DNA from: an uncultured bacterium
GTDB taxonomy: Bacteria > Desulfobacterota > Binatia > HRBIN30
Length of the DNA stretch: 6,470 nt
Reading direction: 5' to 3'
Assembly: GCA_937975525.1 (NCBI GenBank)
Contig: CALJUJ010000585.1
Coordinates: forward strand, 1-6,470
The notes beneath the pieces were generated by a model. It did not search any database, had not been told where the DNA came from, and saw only the letters and a program-made list of their open reading frames with translations. A program made the translations under genes and the position numbers. Positions 1-5,293 of the stretch are shown one piece after another; position 1 is the first letter of the stretch, and every line of letters starts with the position of its first letter.

Positions 1-63
1 CTCGATCGAGCTGGGAAAGTCGTGAGCTCGACCGGATAGCGCAGCCGTCGCTCGCATCCGAAA

Positions 64-79
64 CCGCCGCCGGCGGCGG
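64..79. repeat. 16-base GC palindrome after the MarR gene
   Basis: A perfect uninterrupted palindrome (CCGCCGCC followed by GGCGGCGG) lies immediately past the stop codon of the leftward MarR gene. Read on the minus strand it is followed by only three T residues, so it is at best a weak terminator or a 3'-end stabilising hairpin. A simple CCG-repeat composition effect in high-GC DNA is an equally good explanation. Nothing else can be supported in bases 1-80. Confidence 0.35.
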
Positions 80-80
80 G

Positions 81-548
81 TCAGCGCCGGCGCGTACTCT
101 TCTTGGCCTTCGCCTTCTTCGGCTTCTCGCGGAGGACGTACTCGCCCTTTTCCTCGACGACGTGCACGGTGAGCATGCGCCGCAGGCTGTAGACATCCCG
201 GCGATGGTGAGGGTGGAGGGCACGGACGGCGGTGTGTCCGTCGTCGCTCAAGTGGACCTCGACCTGCCGGCGATTCTCCGGGTTCGGACGGCGCTCGACG
301 AGGCCGGCCTCGACGACGCGATCGACGAGGCCGACGACGCTGTGGTGGCGCAGCTGGAGGAACTCGGCCAGCTCGCTGATGGTCGCCCACCCGCGTCCCG
401 TATATCCCGCCACACCGAGCAGCAGCTGGTGTTGCTGTGGAGTGAGGTCGAGCTCGCGGGCCGCGGCATCACTGTCTTGAAAGAACTTGCGCAGGGCGTA
501 GCGCAGTCGCGCGAGACTGCGGGTCTCCGCAGGAATGTCGTGGTCCAC
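81..548 (-). CDS. MarR-family winged-helix transcriptional regulator
   Basis: This 155-residue protein is a probable dimeric DNA-binding regulator, usually a repressor released by a small ligand in this family. Residues 35-54 give the LTPQQHQLLLGVAG helix typical of MarR. Residues 55-86 form the helix-turn-helix (ISELAEFLQL, then HHSVVGLVDRVVEAGLVER), and residues 87-104 the wing with NPENRRQVEVHLSDDG, matching the family DxRxxxVxLTxxG pattern. The C-terminal dimerisation helix looks short and ends in a basic tail (KPKKAKAKKSTRRR), unusual for MarR and perhaps an extra DNA contact. The start is GTG at 546-548 with GAGG at 556-559, seven bases away. It is the last gene of a three-gene leftward operon, 9 bases after the OB-fold gene. 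The ligand cannot be inferred. Family assignment is firm, targets unknown. Confidence 0.9.
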   Translation of the reverse strand: MDHDIPAETRSLARLRYALRKFFQDSDAAARELDLTPQQHQLLLGVAGYTGRGWATISELAEFLQLRHHSVVGLVDRVVEAGLVERRPNPENRRQVEVHLSDDGHTAVRALHPHHRRDVYSLRRMLTVHVVEEKGEYVLREKPKKAKAKKSTRRR

Positions 549-557
549 GTCGGCGCC

Positions 558-1046
558 TCAAGGGGTCGGCAATGGCTCGGCCTCGAGGTCCTCGAGGCGC
601 TGCTCGAGGCGGCGCACGCGGTCCTGGAGAGCGCGGACCTCCTCGTCGGCGGTGTCGCTCTGCAGCTCGTCGACGAGGGCGATGTGGTCGGGGTCGCGGA
701 TGCGCATCTCGATTTGGCCACGGAACTCGTCGACGCGGCCAACGACGCGGATCTCCTTGCCCAGGTAGTGCGCTTCGGGGTGGGGGGGAAAGCGCGACAG
801 CATGCCGATCTGCAGCTGGACCATGACCGTCTGCGGTTCCTCCCCGAGTTGGAGTCGGACCACGTAGCCGTCGCGCTGGGTGCGGGTCACCTCGCCTTCC
901 AGCGTGACGACCTGACCGACGTAGAGCGGCGCGACGCTGACCTCGATCGGGGGCTCGTCGGCAGCGGCCTCGAGCGCTCCTGCCAGGGTCAGGGCGACGA
1001 CGGCCAGGCGTCCGAGCTCAGAGCTTGAAATCGCCACCGGCGTCAC
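558..1046 (-). CDS. Exported OB-fold protein with C-terminal coiled coil
   Basis: The protein has 162 residues from GTG at 1044-1046; a second in-frame GTG at 1035-1037 would give 159. Residues 11-29 are a hydrophobic, signal-peptide-like stretch ending AAA before Asp30, so a periplasmic location is inferred. The n-region is weakly charged. Residues 44-125 read as a five-strand OB fold: GQVVTLEGEVTR, YVVRLQLG, VMVQLQ, YLGKEIRVVGRVDE and GQIEMRIRDPDHI, resembling the tRNA_anti/bacterial OB-fold class found in secreted proteins. Residues 133-156 make a short charged coiled coil (VRALQDRVRRLEQRLEDLEAE), suggesting oligomerisation. No Shine-Dalgarno site is clear and the start lies inside the upstream gene, so translational coupling is likely. 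The ligand is unknown; nucleic acid is not assured, because exported OB folds can bind other partners. Confidence 0.75.
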   Translation of the reverse strand: MTPVAISSSELGRLAVVALTLAGALEAAADEPPIEVSVAPLYVGQVVTLEGEVTRTQRDGYVVRLQLGEEPQTVMVQLQIGMLSRFPPHPEAHYLGKEIRVVGRVDEFRGQIEMRIRDPDHIALVDELQSDTADEEVRALQDRVRRLEQRLEDLEAEPLPTP

Positions 1047-1194
1047 GTTCGCCGACGGGCGGTTCGGAGGCCGCCAGCTGCGTGAGCTTGCGAAACACGG
1101 TCTCGATCACCTTGTCGAGACGGCGATACTCGCCCGAGGATGCCGCTGCTCGGGCGACGCTGACGGCCAATCTGAGCTTTTCGTCGGTGGTCAT
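1018..1194 (-). CDS. Small protein of unknown function (58 aa)
   Basis: This is an unrecognised 58-residue protein. ATG at 1192-1194 is preferred over an upstream in-frame start at 1225-1227 because AGGAG lies six bases before it and the upstream extension (APRCDTTGVC) looks non-coding. Residues 3-43 appear largely helical, beginning MTTDEKLRLAVSVARAAA and continuing with an amphipathic YRRLDKVIETVFRKLTQL helix; the last 15 residues are polar and probably disordered. No signal peptide or membrane segment is visible. It is the first gene of the leftward operon, about 28 bases from the inferred transcription start, and its 3' end overlaps the OB-fold gene. It may be a cytosolic helical-hairpin protein. 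No function is claimed. Confidence 0.65.
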   Translation of the reverse strand: MTTDEKLRLAVSVARAAASSGEYRRLDKVIETVFRKLTQLAASEPPVGERDAGGDFKL

Positions 1195-1229
1195 GCACAC
1201 TCCTGTCGTGTCGCAGCGCGGAGCCACGG

Positions 1230-1259
1230 GTTATACGGCAGCCACGCGCGTCGGGACAA
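1230..1259 (-). promoter_or_regulatory. Sigma70-like promoter of the MarR operon
   Basis: Read on the minus strand, a -35 box TTGTCC (1254-1259) is followed after 18 bases by a -10 box TATAAC (1230-1235). Both are close to consensus and stand out in this GC-rich region. The predicted transcription start is near 1222, leaving a leader of about 28 bases with the AGGAG site of the 58-residue gene. Confidence 0.6.
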
Positions 1260-1268
1260 CTGTGGTGA

Positions 1269-1298
1269 GGATGGGGATCTCCGCCGACCGCCCCATCC
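1269..1298. promoter_or_regulatory. Inverted repeat between divergent promoters, candidate operator
   Basis: GGATGGGG (1269-1276) and CCCCATCC (1291-1298) are perfect reverse complements separated by 14 bases. Half-site centres are 22 bases apart, about two helical turns, so a dimer could contact both on one DNA face. The repeat lies between the -35 boxes of the leftward promoter (1254-1259) and the rightward promoter (1308-1313), about 10 bases from each, the expected place for a divergent operator. The MarR protein at the end of the leftward operon is the obvious candidate binder, but this is inference. Confidence 0.45.
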
Positions 1299-1307
1299 GG
1301 GGTCGAA

Positions 1308-1336
1308 TTGCGGCGCTCCATGGGGTCTGCTAATTT
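1308..1336 (+). promoter_or_regulatory. Promoter of the small charged-protein gene
   Basis: TTGCGG (1308-1313) and TAATTT (1331-1336) are spaced by 17 bases, and TGC immediately before the -10 gives an extended -10 element. The predicted start near 1343 leaves a leader of about 68 bases before the ATG at 1411. That leader contains a tandem copy of GCATACGC (1368-1375 and 1376-1383). Confidence 0.5.
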
Positions 1337-1410
1337 CTCCGTCTACCCTGCGGAAGCGAAGTGCTCTGCATACGCGCATACGCGACCCCGCGGAAAGGAG
1401 CGTGAGGACG

Positions 1411-1596
1411 ATGGCTGGTGGCAAGACCTTCAAACGAGATCAAAAGCGCCGCAAGGAAATGGCGCGCAAGCTCAAGCAGGAAGAAAAGGCTCGCAAGAAG
1501 CTGGAGAAGCGTGCAGGAGAACGCGTCGGCGGCGATGTCGACGAGGCCGAGGGCGAGGGCGGACTGATCGTCTGCGACCCGAACGTTCCGATCTGA
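1411..1596 (+). CDS. Small Lys/Arg-rich charged protein (61 aa)
   Basis: ATG at 1411 is chosen because AGGAG at 1396-1400 lies ten bases before it and GAGG at 1404-1407 lies three before; an in-frame GTG at 1402 is only one base from AGGAG. Residues 5-37 form one highly basic predicted helix (KTFKRDQKRRKEMARKLKQ, then EEKARKKLEKR), residues 42-50 are acidic (DVDEAEGEG), and the protein ends in a short hydrophobic tail, LIVCDPNVPI, with one Cys. There is no signal peptide, so it is cytosolic. The basic helix suggests binding to RNA, ribosome or DNA; similar short basic helical proteins are common unannotated genes in high-GC deltaproteobacteria-like genomes (recalled, not searched). It has its own promoter and a strong terminator, so it is a monocistronic gene, likely well expressed. 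Function unknown. Confidence 0.75.
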   Translation: MAGGKTFKRDQKRRKEMARKLKQEEKARKKLEKRAGERVGGDVDEAEGEGGLIVCDPNVPI

Positions 1597-1606
1597 GCGA
1601 ACGCTC

Positions 1607-1627
1607 CGCCGGCCACCGCGGCCGGCG
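1607..1627. repeat. GC-rich hairpin before the terminator
   Basis: CGCCGGCC (1607-1614) and GGCCGGCG (1620-1627) are perfect complements around the loop ACCGC. It sits between the stop codon at 1596 and the main terminator. It has no T tract of its own and may stabilise transcript ends or assist termination. Confidence 0.4.
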
Positions 1628-1632
1628 TAACG

Positions 1633-1666
1633 AAAAAGGGGAGCCCCAACGGGGCTCCCCTTTTTT
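1633..1666. terminator. Strong bidirectional intrinsic terminator
   Basis: GGGGAGCCCC (1638-1647), loop AAC and GGGGCTCCCC (1651-1660) form a ten-pair stem followed by six T on the plus strand and preceded by five A, which become a U tract on the minus strand. With flanking AACG and CGTT the pairing can extend further with one bulged base. It lies between two convergent genes (stops at 1596 and 1702), so it can serve both transcripts. Confidence 0.93.
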
Positions 1667-1701
1667 CGTTCAGCGCGCCGCACTCACGGCACGCACGAAT
1701 C

Positions 1702-2958
1702 TCAGTCGGCAACCGGCGTCGCCGTCGCCGTCGGCGTCGGCACGATCACCACGGAATCCGACGTGGCGCCGCCCGCCGAGGAGCCGGCGGCGTCGCCCGC
1801 GGTTTGTGCCTGCGCCGCCGCGACGCTGGTCGCGGTCGGCGTGAACGTCGGGGTGCTCGAGGGCGCCCGCTGCCCCTGCGGCGTGAACGTCGGCACCGGC
1901 GTCGGCGTGTCGATGCCGCCGGGGTAGTGGTAGCCGAGGTCGACCGGCGGGATGTCGCGGAAGCTGTCCGTGCGCGTCGTGCGCTCGCGCAGCGACTCGA
2001 CGAAGAACGTTTCCGTATTTGGGTCGCCGCGGTCGAAGGCCGGGCTGCCGCCGACGCCGACGTTGCTCTGCAGGCGGAAGTCGCCGCGCGGCGGGAAGAC
2101 GAACAGCGGATCCGCAATCAGGTCGCGGTCTCCGGGCTCGACGCCCGTGTAGCCGTCGTTGTTGATGTTGTAGTTGCCCTCGAAGCCGAACGCCGAGTCG
2201 CCGTCGACCCGCAAGCCGAAGGTCAGGTTGCCGTCGATGATGTTGTTGATGACGAACCCGAACGGGGAGCCCTCGCTGCCACCCGGGAAGGCCAGGCGCA
2301 GGTAGGACAAGCCGCCGCCGGCGTTGCCGTGGATGGTGTTGTTCACCGTCTCCATGGTGTTGACGCCGCGCGCCGTGAGGCCCGTGCCGTCGTTCGCATA
2401 GATCAAGTTGTTGAACACCAGCACCGCGCTCGAACGCTCGAGCCGAATGCCGTCGCCGCGCGCCTCGCGCACCTTGTTGTTGAGCAGAACGATCTGGCTG
2501 CCGTTGCGAAACAGCATGCCCGCCGTATTGCCGCCGACCGTGGAAACGCCGTCGATGACGACGTTGTCGAGTCCGTCGAGATTGATCGCCGCGACCTTGT
2601 CCTGCGCGAGGATCGTGATCGTGCCGGGGCGGCCCGTGAACGCGCCGGTCTCGTCGGCGCGCAGCGTCAGCGGTCCACCGATGTCGTCACCGGTCAGCTC
2701 GATCGGTCCGTAGGTGCCCGGCGAAACCACGAACGTTCCCCCATTGGGGAAGTTCTTGATCACGTCGGTCAGATTGGCGCCGGGCGAGTCGACGATCACT
2801 GGAGTCGGAGTCGGCGTCGGCACGCCGGCGTTGGTCGCCGTCGGCGCCGGGAGGCTCGACCCGGAGCTGCTACCGCGGCTGCAGCCCGCCTGGACCGCCA
2901 ACAGCGCACCCAGGCACAGCAACACCCATCCCGTCCTCGGAAGGTCGTGAATCCTCAT
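1702..2958 (-). CDS. Right-handed parallel beta-helix lipoprotein
   Basis: This 418-residue exported protein is probably lipid-anchored. ATG at 2956-2958 opens a signal peptide (MRIHDLPRTGWVLLCLGALL) that ends at a Cys in AVQAGC near residue 25; Gln at -3 makes the lipobox non-classical. The open frame continues upstream to 3177, but that part has no signal-like sequence and covers the divergent intergenic region. After a Ser-rich and Pro/Thr linker (PTPTPTP), the body begins VDSPGANLTDVIKNFPNGGT, the usual opening of beta-helix proteins. Repeated coils follow, such as NVVIDGVS, IVLLNNKVREARGDGI and AVLVFNNLIYANDGTGL. The helix closes with DLGYHYP, a common ending in this class, followed by a second Pro/Thr/Ala tail. 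No carbohydrate-active catalytic residues could be identified, so ligand or enzyme activity is open. AAGGGA ten bases upstream is a modest Shine-Dalgarno site. Confidence 0.85.
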   Translation of the reverse strand: MRIHDLPRTGWVLLCLGALLAVQAGCSRGSSSGSSLPAPTATNAGVPTPTPTPVIVDSPGANLTDVIKNFPNGGTFVVSPGTYGPIELTGDDIGGPLTLRADETGAFTGRPGTITILAQDKVAAINLDGLDNVVIDGVSTVGGNTAGMLFRNGSQIVLLNNKVREARGDGIRLERSSAVLVFNNLIYANDGTGLTARGVNTMETVNNTIHGNAGGGLSYLRLAFPGGSEGSPFGFVINNIIDGNLTFGLRVDGDSAFGFEGNYNINNDGYTGVEPGDRDLIADPLFVFPPRGDFRLQSNVGVGGSPAFDRGDPNTETFFVESLRERTTRTDSFRDIPPVDLGYHYPGGIDTPTPVPTFTPQGQRAPSSTPTFTPTATSVAAAQAQTAGDAAGSSAGGATSDSVVIVPTPTATATPVAD

Positions 2959-2992
2959 TCGGCACCGATCCCTTGATCCATAACAGCGGGCA

Positions 2993-3020
2993 TTTACACA
3001 TTCTCCGCGGCGATTGTCCA
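2993..3020 (-). promoter_or_regulatory. Possible promoter of the beta-helix lipoprotein
   Basis: On the minus strand, TGGACA (3015-3020) and TGTAAA (2993-2998) are 16 bases apart. They lie in the locally AT-richer part of the divergent intergenic region, 35-60 bases before the lipoprotein start. Both boxes are imperfect. No convincing rightward promoter was found here for the synthetase gene. Confidence 0.3.
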
Positions 3021-3152
3021 CCCAATTCCGGGGCAGCACGGCGCCTCGCCGGAAAGCCGCAAGCACCTTCTCCGGCTCGGGAATCGGGCGACGCCGGCCG
3101 CCGTCACCTGCGGCTTGCGCCGCACCATGCCGGCTCGCTATCTGCGACGCGA

Positions 3153-4934
3153 ATGGCGAAGGGCGATTTTCGAGCACGCCGGCGCTGGCTGCGAGCGGCC
3201 GCCACGGCGTTGCGCGTCCGGCTGCAACCCAAGCAGACCTTGGGCACGCTGGTGCGCGATCGCGCCCAATCCGATCCCGATCGGCCGCTTCTCCGTTTCG
3301 CCGGTGAGGAGATGACGTACGGCACGTTCGACGCAGGCGCCAACGCGTTCGCCGCCGTGCTGCGCAGCGCCGGCGTCGGCCGCGAGCCGGTGGCCATCAT
3401 GATGGAGAACAGCCCGACGCTGCTGATGGCCCAGGTCGCGGCGGCCAAGACCGGTGCGGTGGCGGCGTTGATCAACACGCACCTGAGCGGCGCCGCGCTC
3501 AGCCATGCCCTACGCTCGTCGCAGGCGCGTCACGTGTTCACCGACGCCGCCTGCCTTCCACGCGCGGCAGCCCCGCCCGAGAGCGCCAGCTTGACGCTCT
3601 GGGGCCAGGGGGACCCGGCGCAACTGCCGCCGCATGTCGAGCCCCTCGACGCAGCGCTGGCGGCGGCGCCCCGCCAGGAACCTGCCGACGTCGGGGTGCG
3701 CGCGAGCGACCCCTTCCTGTACATGTTCACCGCCGGAACCACGGGCACGCCGCGCCCGACGCAGGTCAGCCACGGTCGCTACCTGGCTGCCGGCAGCATC
3801 GGCCGCGTGGTGTTCGCGATCCGCGCTGACGACGTCGTCTACGCGCCGCTGCCGCTCTACCACGCCCAGAGCAACTTCCTCGGCTTCGCCGTCGCCGTCG
3901 CTGCCGGCGGCGTGTTCGCCTCGCGCCGCCGCTTCCAGGCCGCCGCCTGCCTGGAGGATCTGGTGCGCCACCAGGCGACGGTCCTGGTCTACACCGGCGA
4001 GCTCGGCCGCTACCTGGTGCGCGAGCCGCAGCCACCCGCCGACCGCATGTCCCTGCGCCTGGCGATCGGCTCCGGCCTCCGCCCCGACGTGTGGGATCGA
4101 TTTCGGCGGCACCTGGCGCTCGAGCAGGTCATCGAGATCTACGGCCAGACCGAAAGCAACGTCTGCCTGGTGGACTTCGACGATCGACCCGAATCCGTCG
4201 GTCGCCCCCTGCCCGGCCTCAACGGAACGATCCGACTGGCGCGTACCGACGTCGCGACCGGAGAGCTTCTGCGCGACGACGACGGCTTGCTGACGGTCTG
4301 CGCGGACGGCGAGGTAGGCGAGTTGTTGCAACGCATGGAGTCGCGTTCATTGATCCCCGACGACGGGCCGGTGGAGCGTGCGCGTCTCGCCCCGCGCATC
4401 GTCAGCGACGCCTTCCGCCGCGGCGATCGCTGGCTGCGCAGTGGCGATCTGCTCCGGCGCAACGAGGACGGCACCTACGCCTTCGTCGACCGCGCGCGCG
4501 ACGCCTTCGTCTGCCGCGGCACGCTGGTGACGACGCTCGCCGTCGGCGAGGCGCTGACCGCGGGCGGCGAGATCGACGAGGCTTGTGTCTTCGCGGTCAC
4601 CGTGCCGGGACGTTCGGATCACTGTCCCATGGCGGTGGTGGTACCGGCGCCGCAACGCGATTTCTCAGCCGACGCCTTCTACGCGTCGGTACAAAGCCTG
4701 CCGGAACCGGCCCGACCGCTCTTCGTGCGGGTCACGGCGCGCATCGACGTCACCGGCGTGCTGACCCACCGCAAGGCCGAGCTGCAGCGTCAGGGCTACG
4801 ATCCGACGCGCATGACGGATGCCGTGTACGTGCGCGACGACGCCGCCGGCACCTTCGTGCCGCTCACCCCCGAACGCCTCGACCAGATCCGACGCGGCGC
4901 CTGGGTGGTTTCCACCTCCGCCGCTAGTCTGTAG
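3153..4934 (+). CDS. FATP/SLC27-type (very-)long-chain acyl-CoA synthetase, divergent
   Basis: This 593-residue AMP-binding protein has the normal length for the fatty-acid-transport-protein/FadD6 group, which activates long fatty acids to acyl-CoA at the membrane. Family landmarks in order are GALINT-like VAALINTHL (103-111), the P-loop MFTAGTTGTP (191-200), PLPLYHAQSN (232-241), VYTGELGRYL (279-288), LAIGSGLRPDVW (303-314), EIYGQTESN (328-336), RSGDLL (429-434), DRARD (446-450) and a C-terminal GYDP (548-551). Several catalytic positions differ from the family as I recall it: P-loop Lys is Arg201, the RGEN motif reads RGTL (455-458), and the TGTFK lysine is Thr538. The adenylation core is kept, but thioester formation or lysine-dependent adenylation may be altered. 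ATG at 3153 has no good Shine-Dalgarno; the frame is open back to 2973, but that extension lacks family similarity. The Cys-rich gene follows 46 bases downstream, possibly cotranscribed. Confidence 0.85.
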   Translation: MAKGDFRARRRWLRAAATALRVRLQPKQTLGTLVRDRAQSDPDRPLLRFAGEEMTYGTFDAGANAFAAVLRSAGVGREPVAIMMENSPTLLMAQVAAAKTGAVAALINTHLSGAALSHALRSSQARHVFTDAACLPRAAAPPESASLTLWGQGDPAQLPPHVEPLDAALAAAPRQEPADVGVRASDPFLYMFTAGTTGTPRPTQVSHGRYLAAGSIGRVVFAIRADDVVYAPLPLYHAQSNFLGFAVAVAAGGVFASRRRFQAAACLEDLVRHQATVLVYTGELGRYLVREPQPPADRMSLRLAIGSGLRPDVWDRFRRHLALEQVIEIYGQTESNVCLVDFDDRPESVGRPLPGLNGTIRLARTDVATGELLRDDDGLLTVCADGEVGELLQRMESRSLIPDDGPVERARLAPRIVSDAFRRGDRWLRSGDLLRRNEDGTYAFVDRARDAFVCRGTLVTTLAVGEALTAGGEIDEACVFAVTVPGRSDHCPMAVVVPAPQRDFSADAFYASVQSLPEPARPLFVRVTARIDVTGVLTHRKAELQRQGYDPTRMTDAVYVRDDAAGTFVPLTPERLDQIRRGAWVVSTSAASL

Positions 4935-4940
4935 TCTCAC

Positions 4941-4959
4941 GGTTGGCCGCAGGCCAACC
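4941..4959. repeat. Hairpin in the leader of the Cys-rich gene
   Basis: GGTTGGCC (4941-4948) and GGCCAACC (4952-4959) are perfect complements around a three-base loop. The hairpin begins six bases after the synthetase stop and ends nine bases before the AGGAGG site. It lacks a T tract, so it is not a standard terminator; a processing site, 5'-end protector or attenuator between the two genes is possible. Confidence 0.5.
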
Positions 4960-4967
4960 AACCGATC

Positions 4968-4973
4968 AGGAGG
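4968..4973 (+). promoter_or_regulatory. Near-consensus Shine-Dalgarno site for the Cys-rich gene
   Basis: AGGAGG lies seven bases before ATG 4981, the best ribosome binding site in the window. It fixes the start of the Cys-rich gene and rejects an in-frame extension back to 4819 that would overlap the synthetase, and it suggests high translation. Confidence 0.85.
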
Positions 4974-4980
4974 AGATGAA

Positions 4981-5277
4981 ATGATTCAGTGGATTCCTAC
5001 CTTGGCGATCCTCGCGGCGTTGAGCCTCGGGGCGGGAACGGCCTGGGCCGATGACTGCGGCAGCCCTGACGAGGCGAACGCGGCGGAAGCTGCCGCTGCC
5101 GCCGAGGCGGCCCCCGCGGCTGCGGCCGCCGATGCTGCTGCCGCGGGAGGCTGCATGGCCGGCGGTGGCTGTTGCGGCAGCGCCGAATGCGCCAAGGGCG
5201 CGATGAAGGCCGAGGCGAAGGCCGGGAGCGGCGACTGCCCCTGCAAGCAGCGCAACAAGCCCGAACGCGACGAGTAG
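4981..5277 (+). CDS. Exported Ala-rich, Cys-rich small protein (98 aa)
   Basis: The protein begins with a clear signal peptide (MIQWIPTLAILAALSLGAGT) and probable signal peptidase I cleavage after AWA, leaving about 75 residues starting DDCGSP. The mature part has a low-complexity Ala/Glu stretch (residues 31-55), then a Gly/Cys segment with C58, C64, C65 and C70 (GGCMAGGGCCGSAEC), a Lys/Ala helix-like piece, and a C-P-C near the end (C86, C88) before a charged tail. With C26 there are seven cysteines, an odd number, so at least one is unpaired, in a mixed disulfide or a metal ligand. Metal binding, redox buffering or a structural secreted peptide are all possible; I do not recognise a named family. 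It lies 46 bases after the synthetase gene with a very strong ribosome binding site and ends 14 bases from the convergent lactamase-fold gene. Confidence 0.8.
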   Translation: MIQWIPTLAILAALSLGAGTAWADDCGSPDEANAAEAAAAAEAAPAAAAADAAAAGGCMAGGGCCGSAECAKGAMKAEAKAGSGDCPCKQRNKPERDE

Positions 5278-5293
5278 CCCCGAAGTCGCGTTC
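5263..5293. repeat. Inverted repeat over both convergent stop codons
   Basis: GAACGCGAC (5263-5271) and GTCGCGTTC (5285-5293) are perfect 9-base complements with a 13-base loop holding the TAG stop of the Cys-rich gene; two bases of the TCA stop of the leftward gene fall in the right arm. It could fold in either transcript. Neither strand has a following U tract, so a factor-independent terminator is doubtful, but it is the only terminator-like structure between these convergent genes. Confidence 0.45.

Noticed and set aside
1..10. Short palindrome CTCGATCGAG at the window start
   Set aside because: Ten bases at the edge with no associated gene or promoter; expected by chance.
162..1028. Long plus-strand open frame opposite the MarR and OB-fold genes
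   Set aside because: Its translation has no recognisable domain, while the minus strand carries clear MarR and OB-fold motifs; it is an antisense shadow in high-GC DNA.
1804..2976. 390-codon plus-strand frame opposite the beta-helix gene
   Set aside because: Arg/Ala/Val-rich with no domain signal; the opposite strand encodes a signal peptide and beta-helix repeats.
2955..2981. Eight-codon upstream frame (MDQGIGAE) whose TGA overlaps the lipoprotein ATG
   Set aside because: It overlaps the weak Shine-Dalgarno site of the lipoprotein, has no ribosome binding site of its own, and such short frames arise by chance.
2973..3152. Upstream extension of the synthetase frame by 60 residues
   Set aside because: The added residues are Arg/Pro/His-rich, lack family similarity and run through the divergent promoter region; ATG 3153 gives the family's normal length.
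3510..4331. 273-codon minus-strand frame inside the synthetase gene
   Set aside because: It is antisense to highly conserved AMP-binding motifs and has no signal of its own.
5064..5150. Possible tandem repeat in the Ala-rich stretch of the Cys-rich gene
   Set aside because: The GCC/GCG/GCT codons vary irregularly and no repeat unit with a fixed period is visible; it is low-complexity coding sequence.
4981..5277. Bufferin (DUF2282-like) assignment of the Cys-rich protein
   Set aside because: Cys spacing and the sequence around the cysteines do not match what I recall of that family, and no DUF692 or bufC-like partner is beside it.
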